A DNA stretch of 64,000 nt from Coriobacteriaceae bacterium (GTDB lineage Bacteria > Actinomycetota > Coriobacteriia > Coriobacteriales > Coriobacteriaceae), in assembly GCA_025993015.1 (NCBI GenBank), contig DAJPFV010000001.1, positions 2,294,001 to 2,358,000 on the forward strand, written 5' to 3'. The notes beneath the pieces were generated by a model. That model had not been told where the DNA came from, did no database searches, and saw only the letters and a program-made list of their open reading frames with translations. The translations under genes and the position numbers were made by a program. Position 1 is the first letter of the stretch, and each line of letters begins with the position of its first letter. Below, in pieces: positions 1 through 9,774 of the stretch.

Positions 1-263
1 TCGAAGGCCGAGATACGAAGCGCCATGCGAACACGCGGCGCAACCTTTTTAGGCTTATCAAGAAACTGATCGAGCAGCTCGTCCAAAATACCCTGGGTAG
101 CCGCAACGCCCAGTGCCAAACGAGCGGCAAAAGCGGAATCGCGCTGGTCAATAGCCTTGGCAGATGCGCGAGAGGACAGCACGTCGCGCGCATACATACC
201 GCGGCGATCGGCCTCCATGAGCACATCGAGCGCAAGTTTGCGCGCGGGAGACAGCTTGCTCAT
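1..263 (-). CDS. rsmB: 16S rRNA (cytosine-5) methyltransferase RsmB/Sun, N-terminal part (cut by window edge)
   Basis: About 87 N-terminal residues are present; the rest lies left of base 1. Reading leftward from ATG at 263, the product starts MSKLSPARKLALDVLMEAD and continues with a helical NusB-like RNA-binding module (QRDSAFAARLALGVAATQG), the usual front half of RsmB, which methylates C967 of 16S rRNA with SAM. The catalytic methyltransferase half is not visible, so the name rests on the N-terminal module plus position. The start codon overlaps the stop of fmt by four bases (ATGA), so the two are translationally coupled; fmt-rsmB is a common actinobacterial and firmicute order. Confidence 0.8.
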   Translation of the reverse strand, partial: MSKLSPARKLALDVLMEADRRGMYARDVLSSRASAKAIDQRDSAFAARLALGVAATQGILDELLDQFLDKPKKVAPRVRMALRISAF

Positions 264-1180
264 GACAAAACACCCCAGATAAGATCGGCGCCCTGCAGGC
301 CAGCAGCCCAAGCAGAAGCGGCCATAGCACGCTTACCATCGGGCTTAACCTCGAGCAACTCAACCGAGCCATCGGAAAGACCCAGGTAAACACGCTTGTT
401 CTTAACGTCAACAGCGCCCTCGCCAAGCGAGACATCGGCCGGTGCAGCATCGAGCACGCGCACGGTCTTGCCGGCAATCACGCATCGGGCAGGCGCGGTA
501 TCGGACGAAGCGAGCACATGACGCACGCAATCGAGCGCAGCCATCTGCGGATCCAGACGCATCTCCAGCTTGGAAATCTTGGCAGCATGGGTAACGAGCG
601 CCTCATCCTGTTCAGTCCACACGGCGGTGCCATCGGCAAGAGAGGGAAGCGTATCGGCAAGCAGTTTGCCGCCAAGCTCACCAAGCTCCATCGTGAGCGC
701 CTCGGCATGCTTACCGGCAACAGACGTAGACGCCTGGGCACAATAAGCGCCGGTATCAACGCCATGTCCAATACGCATAATAGAAACGCCAGCAACCTCA
801 TCACCAGCGAGAATCGCACGCTGAATAGGAGCAGCCCCACGCCAACGAGGCAGCAAGGACGCATGAACATTCACAATACCAAGCGGCGCCATATGCAGCA
901 CGTCATCAGGCAAAATGCAGCCATAAGCAGCCACACAGAAGATATCGGCTTGCGCAGCTTGGAGAGCCTCAACAACCTCAGGCGTCATACGATTAGCCTC
1001 AACAACGGGCAGACCAAGCTCAAGCGCTTTAGCCTTAACAGGAGACGGCTCAAGCTTCTTACCACGCCCACGAACAGCATCAGGACGAGTAACAACAAGC
1101 GCAATCTCATTGCCAGCCTCAACAAGCGAAACCAGCGAAGGCACAGCAAAATCAGGCGTACCCATAAAAACAATACGCAT
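260..1180 (-). CDS. fmt: Methionyl-tRNA formyltransferase
   Basis: 306 aa, normal length. It transfers a formyl group from 10-formyl-tetrahydrofolate to initiator Met-tRNA in the cytosol. The N-terminal hydrolase fold starts MRIVFMGTPDFAVPSL; the catalytic trio is visible as N104 and H106 in NVHASLLPRWRG and D142 in HGVDTG. The C-terminal OB-like domain fills roughly residues 205-306. A GGGGAG ribosome-binding site precedes ATG 1180. The gene is followed with a 4-base overlap by rsmB and preceded, after a 325-base gap, by def, so formylation and deformylation functions are clustered. Confidence 0.96.
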   Translation of the reverse strand: MRIVFMGTPDFAVPSLVSLVEAGNEIALVVTRPDAVRGRGKKLEPSPVKAKALELGLPVVEANRMTPEVVEALQAAQADIFCVAAYGCILPDDVLHMAPLGIVNVHASLLPRWRGAAPIQRAILAGDEVAGVSIMRIGHGVDTGAYCAQASTSVAGKHAEALTMELGELGGKLLADTLPSLADGTAVWTEQDEALVTHAAKISKLEMRLDPQMAALDCVRHVLASSDTAPARCVIAGKTVRVLDAAPADVSLGEGAVDVKNKRVYLGLSDGSVELLEVKPDGKRAMAASAWAAGLQGADLIWGVLS

Positions 1181-1505
1181 AAAGAACGTCTCCCCTCAAC
1201 CAAAGCCGAGACGGCTACAAATTAACAGCGAAAAGCCGAGTCACCAGCCCATCCGCAATAACAATTCAACAAGAACAAATATACCCAAAACCAAAGAAAG
1301 AGCCGCAATAAAAGCAGCTCTTTCAGCAAAGCACCTATCAGCGAAGACGCCCATCCCTGGCCCGACGGCACCCGGGCGAACCGAGCCAGAACAACGCAGT
1401 CCCCGGTGCTGAGCGCCCACATCTCGTCCCGCGCGCAGTTTCGCAGCGCAGCGAGAATGTTTGAGCACGGGAAGATATAGGCGGGCACCCCGGGGACGGA
1501 CAAAC
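1181..1505. other. Intergenic region between def and fmt, with a possible 37-aa membrane peptide
   Basis: No recognised gene. On the minus strand an ATG at 1354 opens a 37-codon frame ending at 1241 whose last 25 residues are strongly hydrophobic (FIAALSLVLGIFVLVELLL), like one transmembrane helix. The ribosome-binding site before it is poor (CCAGGG directly upstream), and an overlapping frame is also hydrophobic, so this may be chance. No clear terminator follows def. A purine-rich ribosome-binding site for fmt lies just left of 1195. Confidence 0.3.
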
Positions 1506-2048
1506 CTACTCCGTCTCGCCCGGTCGAGCGCCGCGGGCCAGGGCGTCCTGGTACTCCTTGACGGCCTTGAGCCTCTGCATCGGCTTGAGTCGCTCGAACA
1601 TGGTGTTGCCGTGCAGGTGATCGATCTCGTGCTGCAGGCACACGCAGAACAGGTCGCCCGAGGCCTCATAGCGAATCAGGTTGGCGTCCAGGTCATACGC
1701 CTCGACGACAACGTGGTCGGGGCGCTCAATCTCGCAGCTAATGCCGGGGATGGACAGGCAGCCCTCGCTAAACGGCACCAAATGGTCGCTCTGCTCAACA
1801 ATGACAGGGTTGATGAGCACGTACGGGTCATAGTCGTTCTTGTCGCTGTAGTCGCAGTCGATAGTGACAAGCTGAATGAGCTCGCCAATCTGCGGGGCGG
1901 CCAAGCCGCAGCCGCCGTTCTCGAACATCATCTTCTTCATCTTCTCGGCAAGCGCCTCGATCGCCGGGGTAATCTCCTCGATGACGGCGCACTCCTGACG
2001 CAGACGAGGGTCGGGCGAAAGTACGATTCCGTTGGCTTCCATGGCCAT
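1506..2048 (-). CDS. def: Peptide deformylase
   Basis: 180 aa. Removes the N-formyl group from nascent proteins; metal-dependent, cytosolic. All three family motifs are intact: GCGLAAPQ at residues 46-53, EGCLS at 95-99 (Cys97 metal ligand) and HEIDH at 140-144 (His140, His144 ligands; Glu141 general base). The start ATG at 2048 opens MAMEANGIV, which fits the usual N-terminal length. It lies 12 bases downstream of the priA stop on the same strand, so it is probably co-transcribed with priA. Confidence 0.96.
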   Translation of the reverse strand: MAMEANGIVLSPDPRLRQECAVIEEITPAIEALAEKMKKMMFENGGCGLAAPQIGELIQLVTIDCDYSDKNDYDPYVLINPVIVEQSDHLVPFSEGCLSIPGISCEIERPDHVVVEAYDLDANLIRYEASGDLFCVCLQHEIDHLHGNTMFERLKPMQRLKAVKEYQDALARGARPGETE

Positions 2049-2060
2049 CCTTTCGGGTTG

Positions 2061-4514
2061 TTACATCAAATCATAAGCATCGACGTCAACGCTCACGCTC
2101 ACGCCGCGCACAGAGCCCACCTCTTTGAGGCAGGCGTCGATATCATCAGAGACATGGTACCCCACGGGCGACTTCACAAGCAGGTGATAGCGATAACGGT
2201 CCTTGGCTCTCTCGATTACACACGAAGCAGGGCCCAGCACCTGCGGCGCAGCACTCCCCGCCCTCAAAAAGTCGGGAGCGGCGACATGCCAGCGGCGCTT
2301 GAGGAGTTTCGCGATGCGACCGATGTAGTCTTGCGCTTCGTCTCGGTTCGCCGACCACACCAAGATGTTGACCAGGCGAACAAACGGCGGATACAGCGCG
2401 TCGCGACGCTGGTCCAGGTCGTAGTCGGTAAAGATCGAACGGTCGTGCTCGGCGACGGCGCGAATGACCGGGTCCTCGGGCAGATAGGTCTGGATGATGA
2501 CCTCACCGGGGCGATCGCCGCGACCGGCACGGCCCGCCACCTGTTCCAGCAGGTCGTAGGCGCGCTCCCCTGCGCGAAAGTCGGGCAGCTTGAGGGCGAA
2601 GTCGGCATTGACCACGCCTACGAGCGTGACCTCGGGAAAGTCGAGACCCTTTGCGATCATTTGGGTGCCCAGCAACACGGCGCAATCGGCGGCATCGAAC
2701 TGCTCGAGCAGCTTTTTGTGTGCATCCTTGCCGCGCGTGGAATCGGCATCCATGCGAATAATGGCGACGTCCTCGGGAAGCAACTGGTGCAGTGCGTCCT
2801 CGATCTGCTGAGTGCCCAGACCCATTTTTGCCAGGTAACGGCTGCCGCACTTGGGGCAGCGACTCGTGCGCGCAGGATACGGCTGCACGCGCCAAGACGA
2901 ACCGCAGGTGTGACATTGAAGCGTGTGCGTGCGCTCGTGATACGTAAGCGCGGTGGAGCAGTGATTGCAGGTGGGGACGCATCCGCACTCGCGGCACATC
3001 AAGAACGGCGCAAAGCCACGGCGGTTATGCAGCAGCACGGCCTTTTCGCGGCGCTCGACCACACGCTCCAGGCCTTCCATCAGCGGTTTAGAGAACATGG
3101 AGCGGCTGCCATGCGAGAACTCGCGGCGCAGGTCGGCAATGAGGACAGTCGGCAGCACGGCGTGTCCCGGGCGCTCGGGCATCTCGACGCGCGTCCAGGT
3201 GACACCGTTATACGTGCCGCGGCGGCAGCGATCGAGGGCCTCGGCAGAAGGCGTGGCCGAGCCCAGCACGAGCGGGCAGCGATAGCGACGCGCCATCTCG
3301 GCCGCCACTTCGCGCGCATAGTAGCGCGGGCTGGAACCCTGCTTGTAACTGGTCTCGTGCTCCTCGTCGATGATGATAAGGCCCAAGTCGCTGAGCGGGC
3401 AAAAGAGCGCCGAGCGGGCGCCCACGACCACGCGCGCGGCACCGCTGGCGACCATATCCCATTGGTCCAAGCGTTCACCGGCCGAAAGGCGCGAGTGGAA
3501 GACCGCAACCGTTTCGCCAAAGCGCGAGCGGAAACGGCCGACGGTCTGGGCCGTCAGCGAGATCTCGGGCACAAGCACGCAGGCTGAGCGGCCGGCTGCG
3601 AGTACGCGCTCAATGGCGGAGAGGTAGACCTCGGTTTTGCCGGAGCCGGTGACGCCGTCGACCAGCACCACGTCGCCATGAGCGTCCAGACGGGCGCGCT
3701 CAATCTGCGCGAGTGCCTGTTGCTGGCCGTTGGTAAGGGAGACCGGCGCCTTGCCGCTTGCCGAGGACAGCGTGGTCTGCTCGCTGCAGCCACGCCAAGC
3801 ACGGCGCTCCTCCACCACCACGACGCCGCGCCTTTCGAGCGACTTGATGGTCGCCGACATGCTGTTATAGAGAAGGTTGAGGTCGCGCGTCGTGACCGGG
3901 CCGCACTGGAGCGCCTCGATGAGCTGACGCTGGCGGACCGCGGTCTTGGGCGGCGTATAGTCGAAGCCCTCGGGCGTGAGCATGACCCAGCGGTTTTGGA
4001 TGGGTTTGACGGCGGGGCGCTCAACGGCCCACACGCCGTCGTCGCCCTTGACCACACGCGGGCTGCCGCCCGGGGGCAAGAACAGGCGCAGGCACTCGGT
4101 AAGCGTCGCAACATACTCACGGCTCATCCAGCGCGCGATGCGGGCAGCCTCGGCGGTAAAGAGCGGTTTGCTGAGGATAGCCTCGATGGCTTTAATGCGC
4201 GCGGGTTCGAGGGCGTTGTTGCCCTGCAGGTCGCCCAGATCAGGCGCAATGTCGACGATATAGCCCGCGGCCGCACGGTTACCAAAGTGGACCAGGACCG
4301 TGGATCCGATCTGCGCCTCGTTGGCAAAGGACCGGGGAATGCCATAAGCAAACGGCTCGGACAGCGCACGCGTCGGGATGTCGAGGACCACGCTCGCATA
4401 GGCGGTGACGGGTTCGGGTGCAGGCTTAGGCTGAGCCGAGGCAGCGGCAGGCACAGGCTTCACCGGAGCCCGCTCGGGTTCAGGCGAACCAAACAGCGAA
4501 AGTTGCTCAGCCAT
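2061..4514 (-). CDS. priA: Primosomal protein N' (replication restart helicase PriA)
   Basis: 817 aa. A 3'-to-5' DNA helicase that reloads the replisome at stalled forks. The order of parts is a Pro/Ala-rich N-terminal lead (1-35), the 3'-end-binding domain, a superfamily 2 helicase core with Walker A GVTGSGKT at 287-294 and DEEH box at 383-386, and a zinc-binding insert with paired cysteines at 507/510, 516/519, 534/537 and 553/556. All eight cysteines are present. A GGAGGTG ribosome-binding site precedes ATG 4514. The upstream gltX terminator separates it from gltX; def follows closely. Confidence 0.97.
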   Translation of the reverse strand: MAEQLSLFGSPEPERAPVKPVPAAASAQPKPAPEPVTAYASVVLDIPTRALSEPFAYGIPRSFANEAQIGSTVLVHFGNRAAAGYIVDIAPDLGDLQGNNALEPARIKAIEAILSKPLFTAEAARIARWMSREYVATLTECLRLFLPPGGSPRVVKGDDGVWAVERPAVKPIQNRWVMLTPEGFDYTPPKTAVRQRQLIEALQCGPVTTRDLNLLYNSMSATIKSLERRGVVVVEERRAWRGCSEQTTLSSASGKAPVSLTNGQQQALAQIERARLDAHGDVVLVDGVTGSGKTEVYLSAIERVLAAGRSACVLVPEISLTAQTVGRFRSRFGETVAVFHSRLSAGERLDQWDMVASGAARVVVGARSALFCPLSDLGLIIIDEEHETSYKQGSSPRYYAREVAAEMARRYRCPLVLGSATPSAEALDRCRRGTYNGVTWTRVEMPERPGHAVLPTVLIADLRREFSHGSRSMFSKPLMEGLERVVERREKAVLLHNRRGFAPFLMCRECGCVPTCNHCSTALTYHERTHTLQCHTCGSSWRVQPYPARTSRCPKCGSRYLAKMGLGTQQIEDALHQLLPEDVAIIRMDADSTRGKDAHKKLLEQFDAADCAVLLGTQMIAKGLDFPEVTLVGVVNADFALKLPDFRAGERAYDLLEQVAGRAGRGDRPGEVIIQTYLPEDPVIRAVAEHDRSIFTDYDLDQRRDALYPPFVRLVNILVWSANRDEAQDYIGRIAKLLKRRWHVAAPDFLRAGSAAPQVLGPASCVIERAKDRYRYHLLVKSPVGYHVSDDIDACLKEVGSVRGVSVSVDVDAYDLM

Positions 4515-4544
4515 GGCCCCAGCACCTCCTATCCCATACGTCTA

Positions 4545-4582
4545 CAGAAACAAGAGCCCCGCTCGAGGTGAACGGGGCTCGG
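4545..4582 (-). terminator. Rho-independent terminator after gltX
   Basis: Minus-strand hairpin with stem GAGCCCCG/CGGGGCTC (4554-4561 with 4573-4580), followed on the minus strand by TTGTTT. It lies between the gltX stop and the priA start. Confidence 0.8.
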
Positions 4583-4603
4583 ATACAAACGTTTGCGCAG
4601 CGA

Positions 4604-6079
4604 TTACAGCGCCATCGTGCGGGCGCGATCGATGCGCGCCAGGCAGTCGTCGCGGCCGACGAGCGCCATGGTCTCGCCCAGCGGAGGGCTCACCATGTTG
4701 CCGCAAACGGCGACGCGCACGGCCTGGAACACCACGCGCTTCTTAAGGTCCATCTGCTCGGGCAACGGCTCAAGCGCAGCGTCGATATTGGCAGCCGTCC
4801 ACTCGTCCACACCCTCGAGCGCGGCCTTGGCGGCATCCAGAATGGCACCCATGCCCTCCTTGGCCAGGCCCTTGTTGACGGATTTCTCGTCATACTCGAG
4901 CGTCTCGGCCGTGGCAAAGATGGGAGCGGCGACGGTCACGGCGTCGGCCGGCATCTTAGTGCGCGGCTTGACGATAGCGGCAAGCGCGTCGATCCAGTCC
5001 TCGCCGTACTCGACGTTGCCCTCGATGAGGCCCGCCTCGTGCAGCTCGGGGACCATGATCTCGTCGGCAAACTGGGCATCGGTCATGCCGTTGATGTACT
5101 CGGCATTGACCCAGTCGAGCTTCTTGGGGTCGAAGGTCGCCGGGTTCTTGGAGATGCGGTCGAGCGAAAACTTACTGGCCAGAACATCGCGCGGGATGAT
5201 TGTAGTCTCGCCGTCGAGCGACCAGCCGAGCAACGCCAGGTAGTTGACGAAGGCGTCGGACAGGTAGCCGGCGTCGCGGTACTCCTCCACCGAGGTGGCG
5301 CCGTGGCGCTTGGAGAGCTTCTTGCCGTCGGCGCCCAGGATCATGGAGATGTGGGCGAACGTAGGCACGGGCGCGCCGAGGGCCTCGTAGACCATGACCT
5401 GACGCGGGGTGTTCGACAGGTGGTCGTCGCCACGGATGATATGGGTGATCTTCATCATGGCGTCGTCGACGACGGTCGCAAAGTTATACGTGGGCGTGCC
5501 ATCGGAGCGGAAGATGACAAAGTCGTCGAGCTCCTTGGCATCGAAGGTCACCTCGCCGTGGACGGCATCGTGGATAACGACGTCGCCGCGGTCCTCGGGC
5601 ACCTTGATGCGAAGGACGTAGGACTCGCCGGCCTCGATGCGACGGCGGGCCTCCTCGGGATCAAGATTGCGGCAACGGCGCTGATAGCCCTGGAAGGGGT
5701 CCTTGCGCTCCTGCGCGGCCTTGCGGTCGGCGTCGAGCTGCTCCTTGGTGCAGAAGCAGGGATAGGCCTTGCCCTCGTCCCAAAGCTTCTGGGCGGCCTG
5801 CTTGTACAGGTCCAGGCGCTCGGTCTGGGCGTAGGGGCCAAAATCGCCGCCCACCTCGGGACCCTCGTCCCAGTCCAGGCCCAGCCAACGCATGGCGCGC
5901 AGGATGATCTGCGTGTTCTCGTCGGTAGAGCGGGTGGGGTCGGTGTCGTCGATGCGCAGGATGAACGTGCCGCCGTTAGCACGGGCGAAAGCCCAGTTAT
6001 AGATAGCGGTGCGGGCGCCGCCAATGTGCAGCTTGCCCGTCGGTGAGGGTGCAAAGCGGACGCGAACGTCTGATGCCAT
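4604..6079 (-). CDS. gltX: Glutamyl-tRNA synthetase
   Basis: 491 aa. Charges tRNA-Glu with glutamate. The class I signatures are PSPTGKLHIGG (residues 11-21, HIGH-type) and KLSKR (254-258, KMSKS-type). A longer frame extends to 6118, but ATG 6079 is preferred: GAGGAG sits 6 bases upstream and the protein then begins MASDVRVRFAPSPTG, as usual for the family. It lies alone between a terminator and a divergent promoter region shared with metK. Whether it is discriminating (Glu only) or also charges tRNA-Gln cannot be told from this window. Confidence 0.96.
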   Translation of the reverse strand: MASDVRVRFAPSPTGKLHIGGARTAIYNWAFARANGGTFILRIDDTDPTRSTDENTQIILRAMRWLGLDWDEGPEVGGDFGPYAQTERLDLYKQAAQKLWDEGKAYPCFCTKEQLDADRKAAQERKDPFQGYQRRCRNLDPEEARRRIEAGESYVLRIKVPEDRGDVVIHDAVHGEVTFDAKELDDFVIFRSDGTPTYNFATVVDDAMMKITHIIRGDDHLSNTPRQVMVYEALGAPVPTFAHISMILGADGKKLSKRHGATSVEEYRDAGYLSDAFVNYLALLGWSLDGETTIIPRDVLASKFSLDRISKNPATFDPKKLDWVNAEYINGMTDAQFADEIMVPELHEAGLIEGNVEYGEDWIDALAAIVKPRTKMPADAVTVAAPIFATAETLEYDEKSVNKGLAKEGMGAILDAAKAALEGVDEWTAANIDAALEPLPEQMDLKKRVVFQAVRVAVCGNMVSPPLGETMALVGRDDCLARIDRARTMAL

Positions 6080-6166
6080 GGAAATCTCCTCGATTGCAGG
6101 ATGGATGTCTAACCGCACCAGTATAAAGCATCAAAGCAACCTCCGCACAAAGGGCACCGACCCAGT

Positions 6167-6288
6167 CATTGGGTAGCTAATTTTGGGACGGGGCTTTTTT
6201 AGCTACCCTATATCGAGATTGGTCTTAGGCTCCGAAGACTCCGGATTGGGTAGCTAAAAAAGCCCCGTCCCAAATTAGCTAACCAATG
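6167..6288. repeat. Long inverted repeat (family A) between gltX and metK
   Basis: Arms of about 42 bases, 6167-6208 and 6248-6288, are reverse complements apart from one substitution and one extra T. Each arm itself contains a small dyad (GGGTAGCT ... AGCTACCC), and partial complementarity continues outside the arms (GCACCGA with TCGGTGC). The 39-base centre is unrelated. The element would fold as a cruciform or a long RNA hairpin and may act as a two-way terminator, but no protein gene is inside. A fragment with the same GGGTAGCTAATT string recurs at 42143-42154. Confidence 0.8.
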
Positions 6289-6308
6289 GCTCGGTGCGGA
6301 AAGGGTGT

Positions 6309-6401
6309 GAATGTTTGATTTACGCGCTATGATGTGCCCTTGCATAGAGAGCCTGGCGGAATGGTAACGGTCGCCGGGACACGTTTTTTGAAAGGACTAT
6401 C
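6309..6401 (+). promoter_or_regulatory. metK promoter and structured leader
   Basis: A TATGAT -10 box at about 6328-6333 has a weak -35 (GTGTGA) 17 bases upstream. The predicted transcript then carries about 60 bases before the ATG. Within it CCTGGCG pairs with CGCCGGG around a 13-base loop, flanked by GTG/CAC, with the GAAAGGA ribosome-binding site just downstream. The position before metK suggests SAM-responsive control, but no known SAM riboswitch consensus was recognised. Confidence 0.4.
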
Positions 6402-7682
<1,281 letters not shown>

Positions 7683-7721
7683 TTGGGAACCGCTAAGGTC
7701 ATAACAACATATGCACTTTCA

Positions 7722-7756
7722 AAAGAAGTACCGGTCCCAAACGGTACTTCTTTTTT
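7722..7756 (+). terminator. Rho-independent terminator after metK
   Basis: Stem AGAAGTACCG/CGGTACTTCT (7724-7733 with 7742-7751), 8-base loop, then TTTTT. Confidence 0.92.
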
Positions 7757-7851
7757 ATTTAAAGGTGGTGAAGATGAGCCTACCTGGGACATGGAATAAA
7801 TCACAGGCCGATAAATTTTGCAGCAGAGCGACTCCAACCATGTATCCTAAG

Positions 7852-7970
7852 TTCCGAGGGCTTTAGTATTTGGTCGATCGCGAGTTCCGCACGAGCCGGA
7901 GGCCACTTAATGTGGCCTCCGTGCGAGCAGGACTGTCCGAGCAGGCGACCAAATACTAAAGCCCTCGGAA
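7852..7970. repeat. Long inverted repeat (family B) between metK and sdaA
   Basis: Perfect 25-base arms at 7852-7876 and 7946-7970 enclose a second perfect stem GGAGGCCAC/GTGGCCTCC (7898-7906 with 7912-7920) with a 5-base loop, so the whole 119 bases folds into one long interrupted hairpin. No gene lies in the 344-base gap 7683-8026; besides the metK terminator and this element only the sdaA ribosome-binding site (AAGGAG) is seen. Confidence 0.85.
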
Positions 7971-8026
7971 CGGCGGGACAGAGTATGCCCCGCCCCTCGG
8001 GACGACGGGATAGATAAGGAGCACCC

Positions 8027-9634
8027 ATGGCAGGCAAGCCGCAAACACTAGCTACGACCTCGGCATTCGAGATCTTGGGCCCCGTCATGGTCGGCCCCAG
8101 CTCATCGCACACCGCCGGCGCCCTGCGCTGCGCCCAAGTTGCCGCCAGCCTGCTGGAAGGCCGCATCACCAAGGTCACCTTTGGCCTGTGGAACTCCTTC
8201 GCCCACACCTACCGCGGCCACGGCACCGATCGTGCGCTCGTCGCGGGCATCCTGGGCCTCGACACCGATGACGAGAACATCAAGCAGGCCTTCGACCTCG
8301 CGCGCGAGCAGGGCCTCGAATATCACTTTGACATCAAAGGCGACGACGCCTCCATCCACCCCAACACCGTCGACATCGAAATGGTCGACGACACGGGCGC
8401 CACCGCCCAGGTTCGCGGCGAGAGCCTGGGCGGTGGCAAGATGCGCATCAGCCGCATTAACGGCGTCGGCGTCGACATCTCGGGCATGTATTCCACGCTC
8501 TTCGTGGCGCACAAGGACGTCCCCGGTGTACTCGCCGCGCTCACCAACCTACTCGCCTACGCCCACGTAAACATCGCCTTCTGCCGCACCTACCGCACCG
8601 AAGTGGGCGGCCAGGCCTACTCCGTCTTTGAGACCGACGGCGCGCCCGACGACACCGTCGTCCCCATGCTGCGCAAGCTCGACAATGTCGATTACGCGAC
8701 CTTTATCGAGCTCCCCGGTTCTGCCTCGTCGCTCTCCCCCGGCGTCTCGGCAAAGGAGATCTTCGACGACGGCGAGCAGCTGCTCGATGCGTGCGAGGAA
8801 CTGGGACTCAGCATCGGTGCCGTCATGGCCGTTCGCGAGGCACGTCTGACCGGCGAGGCCCACGCCGTCGCCGCCATGCGCCGCGTGCTCGACGTCATAC
8901 GCGAGGAGACAACGGCCCCCATCGCCAATCCGCAGCGCTCGCTCGGCGGGCTTATCGGCGGCGAGGCCAAGCTCGTCGAAGCAACCCGCTGCAACGATTT
9001 GAGTGAAAGCCTGATGGGCCCCGTCCAGACCGAAGCCGTGGCCCGCGCCATGGCCGTGCTCGAGCGCTCCGCCACCATGGGCGTGATCGTCGCAGCTCCG
9101 ACGGCAGGATCCGCGGGTGTCGTGCCCGGCTGCGTGCTGGCGCTCGCCGATCACCTTCAGCTCGACGACGAGCAAGTCATGGACGCGCTCTACTGCGCAG
9201 CCGCCATCGGCCTCAACCTCACCACAAGCGCCTGCGTTGCCGGCGCCGAGGGCGGCTGCCAAGCCGAGGTCGGAAGCGCCGCCGCCATGGCAGCCGCCGC
9301 GCTGGTGCAGATGCTCGGCGGCACGCCCGAGCAGGCGCTTGACGCCAGTTCCATCGCGCTGAGTAACCTGCTGGGCCTCGTTTGTGACCCCGTCGGTGGC
9401 CTCGTGGAGGTGCCCTGCCAAAACCGCAACGCCATCGGCGTGGCAGCGGCCTTTAGCTCGGCACAACTCGCCCTCGCAGGCATTAAGAGCCTGGTGCCGT
9501 TTGACCAGATGGCACATGTCATGCTCTCAGTGGGCCACGCGTTGCCGGCCACGCTGCGCGAGACGGCAAAGGGCGGCATCGCGCAGGCTCCGGCCGCACT
9601 TTCGGCCTGTGCAAAATGCGGTGTGTGCGGATAG
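8027..9634 (+). CDS. sdaA: L-serine dehydratase, iron-sulfur-dependent, single chain
   Basis: 535 aa. Converts L-serine to pyruvate and ammonia using a [4Fe-4S] cluster. The beta-type domain is first (SSSHTAGALR near residue 25), then an ACT-like regulatory region (about 165-235), then the alpha-type catalytic domain with cluster cysteines in the PGCV, GGCQAEVGSA and VPCQNRN neighbourhoods. In firmicutes these are often two separate genes (sdaAB, sdaAA); here they are one chain. The C-terminus ends in a Cys-rich tail (CAKCGVCG). AAGGAG lies before ATG 8027 and a terminator follows, so it is probably transcribed alone. Confidence 0.94.
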   Translation: MAGKPQTLATTSAFEILGPVMVGPSSSHTAGALRCAQVAASLLEGRITKVTFGLWNSFAHTYRGHGTDRALVAGILGLDTDDENIKQAFDLAREQGLEYHFDIKGDDASIHPNTVDIEMVDDTGATAQVRGESLGGGKMRISRINGVGVDISGMYSTLFVAHKDVPGVLAALTNLLAYAHVNIAFCRTYRTEVGGQAYSVFETDGAPDDTVVPMLRKLDNVDYATFIELPGSASSLSPGVSAKEIFDDGEQLLDACEELGLSIGAVMAVREARLTGEAHAVAAMRRVLDVIREETTAPIANPQRSLGGLIGGEAKLVEATRCNDLSESLMGPVQTEAVARAMAVLERSATMGVIVAAPTAGSAGVVPGCVLALADHLQLDDEQVMDALYCAAAIGLNLTTSACVAGAEGGCQAEVGSAAAMAAAALVQMLGGTPEQALDASSIALSNLLGLVCDPVGGLVEVPCQNRNAIGVAAAFSSAQLALAGIKSLVPFDQMAHVMLSVGHALPATLRETAKGGIAQAPAALSACAKCGVCG

Positions 9635-9652
9635 CGGCAAAGAACGACTCAA

Positions 9653-9680
9653 AGGTGGGACAAATGTCCCACCTCTTTTG
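9653..9680 (+). terminator. Rho-independent terminator after sdaA
   Basis: Perfect 9-bp stem AGGTGGGAC/GTCCCACCT (9653-9661 with 9666-9674), AAAT loop, followed by CTTTTG. The GTGGGACAAA string is shared with the terminator at 51604-51636. Confidence 0.8.
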
Positions 9681-9720
9681 AATGCCACCGTTTCCGTACC
9701 ACAAACAGCAGGGCAATCGC

Positions 9721-9726
9721 TATAAT
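9721..9726 (+). promoter_or_regulatory. Consensus -10 box before the L,D-transpeptidase gene
   Basis: A perfect TATAAT; the -35 region 17 bases upstream (ACCACA) is poor. It gives a leader of about 40-50 bases. Confidence 0.5.
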
Positions 9727-9774
9727 GCAAGCCCAGTAAAAACACGATGAACCGCAAGGCGAAAATCGAAGGAT

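Noticed and set aside
1461..3587. A 708-residue open frame on the plus strand opposite priA
   Set aside because: It is an antisense shadow of priA and def with biased composition, no family similarity and no ribosome-binding site. Similar long plus-strand frames opposite gltX, ptsI, fruA and pepP were rejected for the same reason.
6334..6401. Known SAM-I, SAM-II or SAM-III riboswitch before metK
   Set aside because: The conserved cores of these classes were not found by eye; kept only as an unassigned structured leader.
8027..9634. Frameshift fusion artefact of two serine dehydratase subunits
   Set aside because: Single-chain beta-ACT-alpha enzymes are a normal form; the frame is clean through the junction.
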